From: Bacteroides sp.
Lineage (GTDB): Bacteria; Bacteroidota; Bacteroidia; Bacteroidales; GCA-2748055
Assembly (NCBI GenBank): GCA_011048475.1
Contig: DSDZ01000500.1
Span: forward strand, 1-8,950
Direction: 5' to 3'
Length of the DNA: 8,950 bases
Position 1 is the stretch's first letter, and each line of letters begins with the position of its first letter. The notes beneath the pieces were generated by a model. The model was not told the origin of the DNA. It worked only from the letters and a program-made list of their open reading frames with translations, and did no database searches. Shown here in pieces: positions 1-6,450 of the stretch. Made by a program: the position numbers and the translations under genes.

Positions 1-52
1 AATATATACTGCTTCTAAACAAAAATTTATTGTGAAAAATATTTGAAACCCC

Positions 53-83
53 TTGACTTCAATTGATAATAATGATACTTTTA
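53..83 (+). promoter_or_regulatory. Probable Bacteroidota-type promoter of the SPFH/RHH pair
   Basis: A TTG at 53-55 and TACTTTTA at 76-83 are separated by 20 nt. This fits the Bacteroidota housekeeping pattern of -33 TTG and -7 TAnnTTTG, with only the last G replaced by A. Transcription would start roughly 30 nt before the ATG at 121. A TATAAT at 82-87 overlaps the box, but it lies 23 nt from TTGACT, too far for a classical sigma-70 promoter. The whole 1-120 region is very AT-rich, so chance matches are a risk. No Shine-Dalgarno sequence precedes the ATG, which is common in this phylum. Confidence 0.5.
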
Positions 84-120
84 TAATATCATATTAATAT
101 CACTTCTTAAAAATTCCATC

Positions 121-975
121 ATGAATAAAGAAAAAAGTTACAGTGCCATCTCCGGGTACCTGATGCTCCTGGTACTGGTTATTCTCATCCCCGGCACGGT
201 CTTCAGTTTTTCGACCGGGATCATCCCGCTCGCCATCGTGCTCCTTGTCCTCTTAACGCTGACCATTATCGGATTTACTGTAGTCAATCCCAACGAATCC
301 TGTGTGCTGGTCCTATTCGGGGCATACCGGGGCACGATCAAAAAGAACGGATTTTTCTGGGTCAATCCTTTTCTTGTAAGGAAGAAAATATCTCTGAGAG
401 CCAGGAATTTCGACAGCGAGACCATCAAGGTGAACGACATGCACGGCAACCCTATTAAAATCGGATGTGTACTGGTATGGAAAGTGGAGGATACCTTTAA
501 GGCTGCATTCGAAGTGGATGATTTTGAGCGATTCGTATTCGTGCAAAGTGAAACGGCCCTCCGCAAACTTGCCGGGAGTTATCCATATGACAACTTTGAG
601 GACCATAATGCGGAGATCACCCTTCGCGGAGGAGGGCTGGAGGTGAATGAAGAACTTGAGAATGAGATCAAGGAAAGGCTGGAGATCGCGGGGATCAAAG
701 TCATCGAGGCGCGGATCAACTTTATTGCCTATTCGGAGGAGATTGCCGGGGCCATGCTGAGAAGACAGCAGGCCACAGCTGTGGTGGCTGCCAGGTTTAA
801 AATTGTGGAAGGCGCCGTTTCGATGGTGCAGATGGCTCTCCAGGAACTGATGGAGAAAGAGATCGTCGATCTGGATGATGATAAAAAAGCTGCCATGGTC
901 AGCAACCTGATGGTGGTCCTCTGCGGGGATAAGGATCCGAGCCCGGTGGTGAATACCGGAACACTGCATCAATAA
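121..975 (+). CDS. SPFH/band-7 domain membrane protein
   Basis: The 284-residue product begins with two hydrophobic segments at about residues 11-29 and 33-54, then an SPFH (stomatin/prohibitin/flotillin/HflK) domain at about 55-225. Visible hallmarks are the start of the domain (VNPNESCVLVLFGAYRGTIK), the strand SLRARNFDSETIKVND, the LRKLAGSYPYD region, and the alanine-rich helix around RRQQATAVVAARFKIVEGA. SPFH proteins form membrane-bound oligomeric scaffolds that organise microdomains or regulate membrane proteases; the specific role here is unknown. The C-terminus is short, without the long flotillin coiled coil. The gene has its own promoter and is followed after one base by a ribbon-helix-helix gene, which suggests co-transcription. 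It is not HflK or HflC: the double N-terminal hairpin and the RHH neighbour indicate a separate SPFH subfamily. The family call is secure; function is not. Confidence 0.93.
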   Translation: MNKEKSYSAISGYLMLLVLVILIPGTVFSFSTGIIPLAIVLLVLLTLTIIGFTVVNPNESCVLVLFGAYRGTIKKNGFFWVNPFLVRKKISLRARNFDSETIKVNDMHGNPIKIGCVLVWKVEDTFKAAFEVDDFERFVFVQSETALRKLAGSYPYDNFEDHNAEITLRGGGLEVNEELENEIKERLEIAGIKVIEARINFIAYSEEIAGAMLRRQQATAVVAARFKIVEGAVSMVQMALQELMEKEIVDLDDDKKAAMVSNLMVVLCGDKDPSPVVNTGTLHQ

Positions 976-976
976 A

Positions 977-1132
977 ATGAGCAAAAAGAAAGCATTTGTA
1001 TTGAGAATTGATCCATCAAAAATGGAGGCGTTGGAAAAGTGGGCGGCAGATGAGTTCCGCAGTACAAACGGCCAGATAGAGTGGATCCTGGACCAGGCAC
1101 TCCGTAAATCGGGCAGATGGAAATCCGGGTGA
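977..1132 (+). CDS. Small Arc-like ribbon-helix-helix DNA-binding protein
   Basis: A 51-residue ORF starts one base after the SPFH stop (TAA-A-ATG) and ends in TGA at 1130-1132, one base before the stop codon of the convergent GroES-like gene. The layout is that of a minimal ribbon-helix-helix fold: a basic N-terminus and short strand (KKKAFVLRID, residues 3-12), helix A (PSKMEALEKWAADEF, 13-27), a turn (RSTNGQ, 28-33) and helix B (IEWILDQALRKSGR, 34-47). RHH proteins bind DNA as dimers through the strand, here with Lys, Val and Arg side chains. The arrangement resembles Arc-family proteins; I recall similar pairs of SPFH gene plus Arc-like gene in other bacteria, so it may be a conserved unit. 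It might regulate the SPFH promoter or be tethered by the SPFH protein. A toxin-antitoxin role is unlikely because the partner is not a toxin. Confidence 0.8.
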   Translation: MSKKKAFVLRIDPSKMEALEKWAADEFRSTNGQIEWILDQALRKSGRWKSG

Positions 1133-1133
1133 A

Positions 1134-1517
1134 CTATCTGAACAGTTCCTCGTCCCTGATCAGCATCAGGATGGCTGAATGGGGAATGATCACATAGCGT
1201 TCATTGTTGAATTCAATTTCGTATCCGCTCTTCTGCAGGTAGATGGCAAGGTCCCCCTCCTTTGGCTGGAGGGGGACATATTTCACCTCATCACTCTTGT
1301 CCTTCCATGGTTCGTCCACATCCTGAATGGCGGGGATGGGGTACCCCGGCCCGACCTTCAGTACATAACCCACATGTATTTTCTCTTTTTCCTGCACCCC
1401 CGGAGGCAGGTAAAGTCCCGACTTGGTCATCTCCTGCTGGTCCTTCGGCTTGATCAGAACCCTGTCCCCCACAACAATAAACTTATTGATATCCTTTTCG
1501 TCAATCTGCAGTGTCAT
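1134..1517 (-). CDS. GroES-like co-chaperone with extended roof loop
   Basis: The 127-residue product aligns along its length with GroES (about 95 residues). VGDRVLIKP (16-24) matches the first barrel strand. DQQEMTKSGLYLPPGVQEKEK (26-46) occupies the mobile loop, with LYL (35-37) where GroES has its GroEL-binding hydrophobic tripeptide. HVGYVLKVGPG (48-58) follows. EGDLAIYLQKSGYEIEFNNERYVIIPHSAILMLI (87-120) matches the C-terminal barrel. The extra length lies at 57-86, between the last two parts, where GroES has its short roof hairpin; it is roughly 14 residues longer. No groEL is adjacent, so this is probably a GroES paralogue rather than the housekeeping groES. It is the last gene of the LiaF-like/kinase/regulator operon, 17 nt after the regulator. 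A GGGAG abuts the ATG, too close for a normal Shine-Dalgarno. Whether it caps GroEL or has a separate role is unknown. Confidence 0.88.
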   Translation of the reverse strand: MTLQIDEKDINKFIVVGDRVLIKPKDQQEMTKSGLYLPPGVQEKEKIHVGYVLKVGPGYPIPAIQDVDEPWKDKSDEVKYVPLQPKEGDLAIYLQKSGYEIEFNNERYVIIPHSAILMLIRDEELFR

Positions 1518-1534
1518 CTCCCGATGTTTATGTA

Positions 1535-2284
1535 TTAAAAATCCAGGTTTTCTTTCAATGTCTGCATGCCGTTCCGGCTGACCGGAACCTTTTTACCGTC
1601 CTTCAGGATCAGGATGTAGTTGGTCTTCTCGTAAGGCTCGATCCGCTCAATGTAACTGATATTGGCAATGTAGGACCTGTGTACCCGCACAAATTGCTCC
1701 CCGTCCAGGTGATTCTCGAAATATTTCATGGTCTGCTGCTTGAGGTACCTCCCGTCATCTGTATATACCATGACATAATCATCCTGGGCTTCAAGATAAT
1801 GGATATCATTTGTCGAAATTACATGGATCCTCCCGGATTTCTTGATCACCACCCGGTGTATCTTTTCATCGGTTTCCGCCAGGTGGAGCCTGATCTTTTC
1901 AATGTCGCTCCCTGCAGGACGACTCTCGATCCTGGACTCCAGCTTCCTGAGGGATTCGATAAACCGCTCCTTTGAATAGGGCTTTAAAAGATAATCCACC
2001 GCATTTTGCTCAAATGCACTGATGGCATACTTATCATAGGCCGTTGTAAAAATCACCTCCGGGTGGTGATCAAGGACCTCCAGCAATTCAAATCCATTCA
2101 GTTTCGGCATTTGTACATCCAGGAAGATGGCATCCGGTTTCAGTTCGTTGATGGCTTTCAGTCCGTCAAAGCCATTATCATATTCCCCGATAACTTCAAT
2201 TCCTTCATATCCTGCCAGGTAAGCCTTGATAAGGTCTCTGGCCGGTTTCTCGTCCTCAACAATGATGGTCCTGATCACACTCAT
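1535..2284 (-). CDS. LytTR-family response regulator
   Basis: The 249-residue protein has a receiver domain (about 1-120) and a C-terminal LytTR DNA-binding domain (about 143-249). Receiver residues are visible: acidic pair E10/D11, phospho-acceptor D56 in FLDVQMP, T81 in FTTAYD, and K101 in LLKP. The LytTR part shows YLEAQDDYVMVYTDDG, the HLDGEQFVRVHRSYIAN core and IEPYEKTNYILILKDGKKVPVSR, all typical of the AlgR/AgrA/LytR class, whose ten-stranded domain binds paired DNA sites. Its ATG overlaps the kinase stop by four bases (ATGA, 2281-2284), so the two are translationally coupled and the cognate pairing is very likely. Probable targets include its own operon or envelope genes, but the sequence does not show them. 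Length is normal and all key residues are intact. Confidence 0.96.
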   Translation of the reverse strand: MSVIRTIIVEDEKPARDLIKAYLAGYEGIEVIGEYDNGFDGLKAINELKPDAIFLDVQMPKLNGFELLEVLDHHPEVIFTTAYDKYAISAFEQNAVDYLLKPYSKERFIESLRKLESRIESRPAGSDIEKIRLHLAETDEKIHRVVIKKSGRIHVISTNDIHYLEAQDDYVMVYTDDGRYLKQQTMKYFENHLDGEQFVRVHRSYIANISYIERIEPYEKTNYILILKDGKKVPVSRNGMQTLKENLDF

Positions 2285-3342
2285 GCTCCGGTAAATTTAC
2301 ATGGAAAAAATAACGTGACAATAAACCTTCCGTTCTCCCGCTCCCATTTGATCCATCCCTTCCCTTCATAGGAAAGCTCCATCCGCTGCTTTACATTCTG
2401 AAGTCCTAACCCGGTCCCCCCTCCTGAAGGAACTCCAGGATCGTAATTATTGATAATTGTGGTTTTCAACATATCACCTTCCTGCTGGCAATCAAAACGG
2501 ATGGTCACAGGTTCCGTGCTTTCGTATACTCCGTGCTTGATGGCATTTTCAAACAACGGTTGAAAGATCATCGTGGGGACTGGGTATTCCTCGCACACCG
2601 GAGAAATTTCAAATTCAAACTGCAGTTTGTCCCCAAACCTGATCTTTTCAATGGCCAGATAATCTTTGATCCTCACCACTTCTTCCTTCAGGGGAACAAA
2701 TTGATTCTCACGGTGCTTCAGAGAATATCTGAGCAGATCAGACAGCCTGATAATCATGTCTCTTGCCTCATCGGGACTTGACAGGGTAAGAGATGAGATC
2801 GAGTTGAGCGAATTAAACAGGAAATGGGGATTGAACTGGGATTTCAGAATATTCAGTTCGGCATCCCTTACCAGGTATCTGAGACGTTCTTCCTGCTGCA
2901 TCCTCTCCCGGAGTTTCTCCCCGTAAGAAGCCAGATAATAGATTAGTACAAGTACCAGGTAAACCATTCCACCGAGGATTGCCCTCCATACGATCGATCT
3001 GTTAAGGAATTCGATGTAGTCCTTTTCGTTATGAAAAACCACATTTAAGATCCCGAATGTGACCGACAGCCAGGCAGCGATCACCACCAGTCCTGCAACC
3101 ACATGGGCGATCAGGGAACGGACCGGCGTATTTCGCTGGAAAGGAATGTATCTGGTAGGATACCAGGCCAGTAATCCGGCAAGACCAAACAGCAAGCTGG
3201 AGACAAGTGCTTCTGAAACCACGATGATTTCCCTGAAATCCTGGAAGTGCCAAAGCATGACTCCGTGAAGCAGGGAAATGATCAGCCACACAAACAAATA
3301 GATGATCACCGACCGCCTGCTTCCAGTAACAGGGTGCCCCAT
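2281..3342 (-). CDS. LytS/AlgZ-type sensor histidine kinase
   Basis: The 353-residue protein has four predicted membrane segments (about 12-32, 43-60, 77-97 and 117-138), with no obvious large extracytoplasmic sensor. A short linker helix (about 140-160) leads to a His_kinase domain: SQFNPHFLFNSLNSISSL (168-185), with H173 as the expected phosphorylation site. The HATPase domain carries an N box QPLFENAIKHG (261-271) and a glycine box GGTGLGLQNVKQR (308-320). This is the LytS/YehU class, which pairs with LytTR regulators. The ATG lies one base after the LiaF-like stop, and the stop overlaps the regulator start. Kinases with only a membrane bundle often sense through a partner protein; the co-encoded LiaF-like protein is the obvious candidate here (inference). 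Confidence 0.95.
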   Translation of the reverse strand: MGHPVTGSRRSVIIYLFVWLIISLLHGVMLWHFQDFREIIVVSEALVSSLLFGLAGLLAWYPTRYIPFQRNTPVRSLIAHVVAGLVVIAAWLSVTFGILNVVFHNEKDYIEFLNRSIVWRAILGGMVYLVLVLIYYLASYGEKLRERMQQEERLRYLVRDAELNILKSQFNPHFLFNSLNSISSLTLSSPDEARDMIIRLSDLLRYSLKHRENQFVPLKEEVVRIKDYLAIEKIRFGDKLQFEFEISPVCEEYPVPTMIFQPLFENAIKHGVYESTEPVTIRFDCQQEGDMLKTTIINNYDPGVPSGGGTGLGLQNVKQRMELSYEGKGWIKWERENGRFIVTLFFPCKFTGA

Positions 3343-3343
3343 C

Positions 3344-4066
3344 CTAATGGTAATTAACGATGTCGCCTCCGCCGAATAGGGTGGTCCCCCGAACCACCAG
3401 GACCTGTTCAGGATCCTTCACAACGATGGTTTTGACCCTTTTGTCCGAAAAACCTCCAAAGATGGAAGTGACCTCCACCTTCACGTCCCATTCGTCCGGT
3501 ACAATGAGTTTGGATCCGCCAAAGATCATGACCACATCCAGATAGTTCTTTCCAGGTGCAAGTCTCGCCTTCGTCATATCATATTTGGAACCGCCAAAAA
3601 TATTGGTGATTTTGCCTCCCTTAAAACTCTGTGAATTGATCACGCGGTCGCCCCCTCCAAAGACAGCCACATCATCCAGAAAATTCTCACCGGATACTTT
3701 TTTGTGATGACCAAATACCGATCCGCGTCTTCCGGTGCTGAATATGATGATCACACCGATCAGGATGAGAATGGATGGCCAGAACAATGAGCGCCAGTAA
3801 TGCGGCAGGTCAAAAAATCTGGGCAACAGGAAGAAGGAGCCAACGGCGATCAGGATCAGCCCGGTTGCCTTTCCTTCCCGCTGAGAGAGAAACACAATAC
3901 CCAGAAAAATCAACAATGCTTGCCAGGTGAATAGTACATCCCTTAAACGCCAGGGAATGATGTCTGTCAGGTCCGCGATCAGAAATAATCCGATACCCAT
4001 TAGAATGATCCCAAGCAACAGATGGGCACGTCCTGATTTTTTAAATTGAGGAGTCTGCTCTTCCAT
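3344..4066 (-). CDS. LiaF-like membrane protein with five FGG repeats
   Basis: The 240-residue product has four hydrophobic segments (about 15-31, 45-60, 68-81 and 95-110), then a soluble domain (about 130-240) with five FGG motifs at 136-138, 157-159, 182-184, 203-205 and 231-233. The motifs sit in a repeating pattern of the type VxxFGGxxxxI, as expected for the right-handed beta-helix of LiaF/DUF2154-type domains. In Firmicutes, LiaF is a membrane inhibitor of the LiaRS cell-envelope stress pair. In Bacteroidota similar proteins are encoded next to LytS/LytTR kinases, as here. It is the first gene of the operon, with a -7-like box just upstream. An envelope-stress sensing or kinase-restraining role is inference from family and position; ligand and direction of control are unknown. 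Confidence 0.88.
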   Translation of the reverse strand: MEEQTPQFKKSGRAHLLLGIILMGIGLFLIADLTDIIPWRLRDVLFTWQALLIFLGIVFLSQREGKATGLILIAVGSFFLLPRFFDLPHYWRSLFWPSILILIGVIIIFSTGRRGSVFGHHKKVSGENFLDDVAVFGGGDRVINSQSFKGGKITNIFGGSKYDMTKARLAPGKNYLDVVMIFGGSKLIVPDEWDVKVEVTSIFGGFSDKRVKTIVVKDPEQVLVVRGTTLFGGGDIVNYH

Positions 4067-4086
4067 GATTAATAAGTTGTTTTAGC

Positions 4087-4094
4087 CAAAAGTA
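4087..4094 (-). promoter_or_regulatory. Candidate -7 box of the LiaF-like/kinase/regulator/GroES operon
   Basis: Read on the minus strand this is TACTTTTG, a perfect match to the Bacteroidota -7 element TAnnTTTG. It lies 20 nt before the ATG at 4066, leaving a leader of only about 10-15 nt. No TTG sits at the usual 17-23 nt upstream; the nearest, at 4108-4110, is only 12-13 nt away. The promoter may therefore need an activator, possibly the operon's own LytTR regulator (inference). Confidence 0.4.
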
Positions 4095-4107
4095 TATTCC
4101 ATGGCTC

Positions 4108-4143
4108 AATTAAGGAAGTATTAATCGGCGAACAGTCTTAATT
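4108..4143. repeat. Inverted repeat between the PorP stop and the LiaF-like operon promoter
   Basis: AATTAAG at 4108-4114 and CTTAATT at 4137-4143 form 7-nt arms around a 22-nt centre. On the minus strand the element lies downstream of the PorP stop (4164) and just upstream of the -7-like box (4087-4094). It could be an operator for the LiaF/LytTR operon. The arms are all A/T except for one G/C pair and there is no adjacent T tract, so it is a poor intrinsic terminator. Within the centre, 4128-4137 reads GACTGTTCGC on the minus strand and partly resembles a LytTR half-site. The match is weak. Confidence 0.3.
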
Positions 4144-4163
4144 TATCGGTAAGTATATTTCTG

Positions 4164-5138
4164 TCAGAACCTGTTCAGCCAGCGGTACCGGCGTGCATTT
4201 TCGCCAAATTTTGCGATAAAAGTAAATTCATGGGTCCCGAAACTGTATTTCATGATGCTGTTCAGTCCGATATCAAATGCATATCCGAAAATCAACTTAT
4301 CCACGCTCACCCCTGCCATCACGATAATGGAATGCCCTGTCCTGTATGTCAGTCCGCACCAGTATAATTGATCAAAGTAAGCCTTTGCGCTGATGTCGGC
4401 CTGTAATTTTCCGTTTTCCGCAAATTTGACCAGGGCTGAAGGGGTAAGGATCAGTGTTCGGTTTGCCTGGAAATCACAGCCTCCCATCAGGTAGTAATTT
4501 CTCTCCATGACAAAATGATCATAGCCCGAGTCCCCGAATTTCAACACGGATTCAAACATATGGTCTATTGAAAATCCCGCCCACAGATCCCTTGAAGAAT
4601 AATAAACACCGGCATCCGCATCCGGGATCAGCACCGATTTATGTGTGCCTGACCAGAATCCGTCATCCTGGTATTCCAGCCTGATCTTGTCATCGTCCAG
4701 CCTGTACTGGTAAGCTACCATGGACAGTCCGAATGAAAGCTGTGACTCCGCGAGTCGGATGTGATAGGCATAGGTCCCTTTTATACCTGTCCGCTCCACA
4801 GCACCATTGCGGTGGTTGAAGACATACCCTCCCAGTCCGATGTTCCCGCTGCGTGATCCCGAGCGTCGGCGCCGCCTAACGGATGCCTGCCTGGAAATAT
4901 GGCTTTTCTTCAATATCCTTGTCTGAAAACTCAGTGCATAGGTACCGGGACCTTCCGGGAAACCAACCCATTGTTCCCCAGCTGTGAGATTGACTGCCGT
5001 ATAACCCTCCGATCCCGCAATGGCCGGGTTGAGCAGAAAACCGTTCAGCATATACTGGCTGTACAATGGCATCTGCTGGGAAAACCCCTCTGCCACTGAC
5101 ACACATAGCAACAGCGCTATATAGAAAAACCTTCTCAT
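4164..5138 (-). CDS. PorP/SprF-family type IX secretion membrane protein
   Basis: The protein has 324 residues from ATG at 5136-5138. A GTG one codon earlier (5139-5141) is possible but directly abuts the upstream TAA. A signal peptide (about 1-20, RRFFYIALLLCVSVAEGFS) precedes the family hallmark QQMPLYSQYMLNGFLLNPA (21-39) followed by IAGSEGY. The rest alternates strands typical of an outer-membrane beta-barrel, with IGLGGYVFNHRNGAVERTG and a terminal strand around HEFTFIAKFG. PorP/SprF proteins act with the T9SS: SprF is needed for secretion of the adhesin SprB, and family members usually sit beside the type B CTD cargo they serve, as here. An arginine-rich stretch (83-97, including RRRRR at 88-92) precedes IGLGGY and is longer and more basic than I expect for the family. 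Start and stop codons of this gene and its upstream neighbour are adjacent, so the two are one transcript. Confidence 0.93.
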   Translation of the reverse strand: MRRFFYIALLLCVSVAEGFSQQMPLYSQYMLNGFLLNPAIAGSEGYTAVNLTAGEQWVGFPEGPGTYALSFQTRILKKSHISRQASVRRRRRSGSRSGNIGLGGYVFNHRNGAVERTGIKGTYAYHIRLAESQLSFGLSMVAYQYRLDDDKIRLEYQDDGFWSGTHKSVLIPDADAGVYYSSRDLWAGFSIDHMFESVLKFGDSGYDHFVMERNYYLMGGCDFQANRTLILTPSALVKFAENGKLQADISAKAYFDQLYWCGLTYRTGHSIIVMAGVSVDKLIFGYAFDIGLNSIMKYSFGTHEFTFIAKFGENARRYRWLNRF

Positions 5139-5141
5139 CAC

Positions 5142-6155
5142 TTATCTGATCACTGTCACAATTCCAACCACCCTGTCATTGCTCATGTCGTTTAGCTTGA
5201 TTACATAGTGATACGAATCAACCGGGACATAGTTGTCCCGCATATTCCTCCCGTCCCATGGTTGCGAATAACCGGGCTCCGATTTCCATACGAGGGTTCC
5301 CCATTGATCGAAAATCTCCACTACCGCCTGCGGATATGCACCCAGCTCTTCAATGTTCCACACGTCATTGACCCCGTCCTCATTGGCCGTAATTGCGTTG
5401 GGGATGTTCCTGAAATAAAACTCTGAGTTGCACTCCAGAATGATGATGGTATCTCTGTTGACGCAACCGAACGCATCCTCCACCTGGACCCAGATCTCCT
5501 GCTGCGGTCCCTGGTATACTGTGATCTGCTGTGAAATGTCACCTGTGGACCACCTGTAGCTGTTCATATCCGGACCGGCATCAAGCACGAATCCCTCCAT
5601 CCCGCACAATGAAGTATCAGGCCCCAGGGATACCGCCGGCAGTTCATACACCGAGAGGTAGAGGCTGTCCCACGCAGGACAACCATACGTGTCGGTCACC
5701 TCCAGCCTGATCCACCCTTCCTGGTCCGTTGTATATGACGGGCCGGTGCTTCCATCGTGCCACAGGTATGAGCCGAACTCCCCTTCAGGTGTGAGCTGGA
5801 GAATATCCCCTTCACAGATATAGGTGTCCCCGCCCAGGTCTACTTCCGGTCCGGATACAAGAACCACCGCACTCCTCAATTCCCCGACACAACCGTACTC
5901 GGAAGTTTCCCTGACCGAGATGGCATATTCGCCCGGCGAGACCGGCCAGTCCACGATAATGGAATCCCCGAAATCGCGGGTGATCACCCCTCCTTCCACC
6001 GTCCAGTCAAACGTGGAATTCTCCCAGCCCTCGACAAAGTATGCAATCCCTGTGTCGCCGGCGCAGACCACGGATACATATTCCTGTGCCCTGGCCGCAA
6101 CACTCCACAGCGAAAGCAGCAACCCAAAGGATACTATGTGCTTTAGTATTCGCAT
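5142..6155 (-). CDS. Secreted Ig/PKD-like protein with T9SS type B (gliding) C-terminal domain
   Basis: The 337-residue protein has a signal peptide ending at ARA (21-23, cleavage before QEY). Three extracellular modules follow: a PKD-like one (about 25-100, with FDWTVEGGVI and SIIVDW), then two related repeats (about 105-173 and 174-242), each with LGxDT, a YxW strand and a D-x-[YF]-G-C motif. The end (about 248-337) is the gliding-motility-associated C-terminal domain: RNIPNAITANEDGVNDVWNI, VVEIFDQWGTLVWKS, GYSQPWDG, YVPVDSYHYVIKL, and a final GIVTVIR. This domain directs export by the T9SS and surface attachment. It differs slightly from the commonest form: NAITANEDG instead of NAFTPNGDG, and DQWG instead of NRWG. 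The protein is short for a motility adhesin, so a structural or anchoring subunit is likelier than a SprB-like filament. PorP/SprF follows directly. Confidence 0.93.
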   Translation of the reverse strand: MRILKHIVSFGLLLSLWSVAARAQEYVSVVCAGDTGIAYFVEGWENSTFDWTVEGGVITRDFGDSIIVDWPVSPGEYAISVRETSEYGCVGELRSAVVLVSGPEVDLGGDTYICEGDILQLTPEGEFGSYLWHDGSTGPSYTTDQEGWIRLEVTDTYGCPAWDSLYLSVYELPAVSLGPDTSLCGMEGFVLDAGPDMNSYRWSTGDISQQITVYQGPQQEIWVQVEDAFGCVNRDTIIILECNSEFYFRNIPNAITANEDGVNDVWNIEELGAYPQAVVEIFDQWGTLVWKSEPGYSQPWDGRNMRDNYVPVDSYHYVIKLNDMSNDRVVGIVTVIR

Positions 6156-6254
6156 TTAACTAATACACAGCCTCATCTGTAATCAATCACCACAATTGTT
6201 ATTAATATTTATTTACTATATGTTCACCAAAAAGTATTCAATACACTTTAGATT

Positions 6255-6279
6255 CAGCGTTAATAGGTAATACACGCTG
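6255..6279. repeat. Inverted repeat CAGCGT/ACGCTG
   Basis: CAGCGT at 6255-6260 and ACGCTG at 6274-6279 form a 6-bp stem with a 13-nt AT-rich loop. It lies about 100 nt upstream of the type B CTD gene. It could be an RNA hairpin or an operator. There is no flanking T tract. Confidence 0.3.
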
Positions 6280-6330
6280 TGCCAGAAGAATCCTCAATTC
6301 AGTCCCAATGAAGCACACCTTAACCATTCC

Positions 6331-6347
6331 GGGCAGTTGGACCGCCC
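6331..6347 (-). repeat. Seven-bp hairpin overlapping a second palindrome
   Basis: On the minus strand GGGCGGU-CCA-ACUGCCC pairs over 7 bp, including one G-U, with a 3-nt loop. It shares bases 6345-6347 with the palindrome CCCCATGGGG (6345-6354), so the two structures would be mutually exclusive. Mutually exclusive stems are a feature of regulatory leaders, but two short overlapping hairpins also arise by chance. Confidence 0.35.
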
Positions 6348-6355
6348 CATGGGGA

Positions 6356-6376
6356 GTACCCGGATAATCAGGGTAC
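6356..6376. repeat. Inverted repeat GTACCC/GGGTAC
   Basis: GTACCC at 6356-6361 and GGGTAC at 6371-6376 enclose a 9-nt loop. The element is next to the CCCCATGGGG palindrome and the 7-bp hairpin, so three paired elements fall within about 45 nt. Confidence 0.35.
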
Positions 6377-6435
6377 CTCAGACGTCTATATCCTTTTCTA
6401 AACACAGTTCATCGCCAATTGACAAATTGTATGAT

Positions 6436-6450
6436 GCTGTCTGAGACAGC
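6436..6450. terminator. Possible transcription-end hairpin after the 275-residue gene
   Basis: The sequence gctgtctgagacagc is a near-perfect 15-nt palindrome (7-nt arms around one central base, or a 6-bp stem with a 3-nt loop). It starts 21 nt downstream of the stop codon of the small PKD-like gene on the minus strand. There is no U tract immediately after it, so if it stops transcription it is not a standard intrinsic terminator. It could also be a protein-binding site. Confidence 0.35.

Noticed and set aside
138..984. Long minus-strand open frames (138-566 and 313-984) opposite the SPFH gene
   Set aside because: The SPFH domain on the plus strand explains the sequence. The antisense frames have no domain logic and unnatural residue composition.
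1131..1148. GAACT/AGTTC inverted repeat at the convergent junction of the RHH and GroES-like genes as a shared terminator
   Set aside because: The stem is only 5 bp, lacks a T tract on either strand and lies mostly inside coding sequence.
1179..2371. Plus-strand open frames (1179-1538, 1511-1975 and 2006-2371) opposite the GroES-like, regulator and kinase genes
   Set aside because: They lie antisense to clearly identified proteins with intact motifs and show no recognisable features.
6238..6405. A 55-codon minus-strand open frame starting at GTG in the gap before the type B CTD gene
   Set aside because: It has no recognisable domain, no ribosome-binding signal and no signal peptide, and it overlaps several hairpins. 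A frame of this length in the more G/C-rich middle of the gap is plausible by chance. Conservation of the frame in relatives would revive it.
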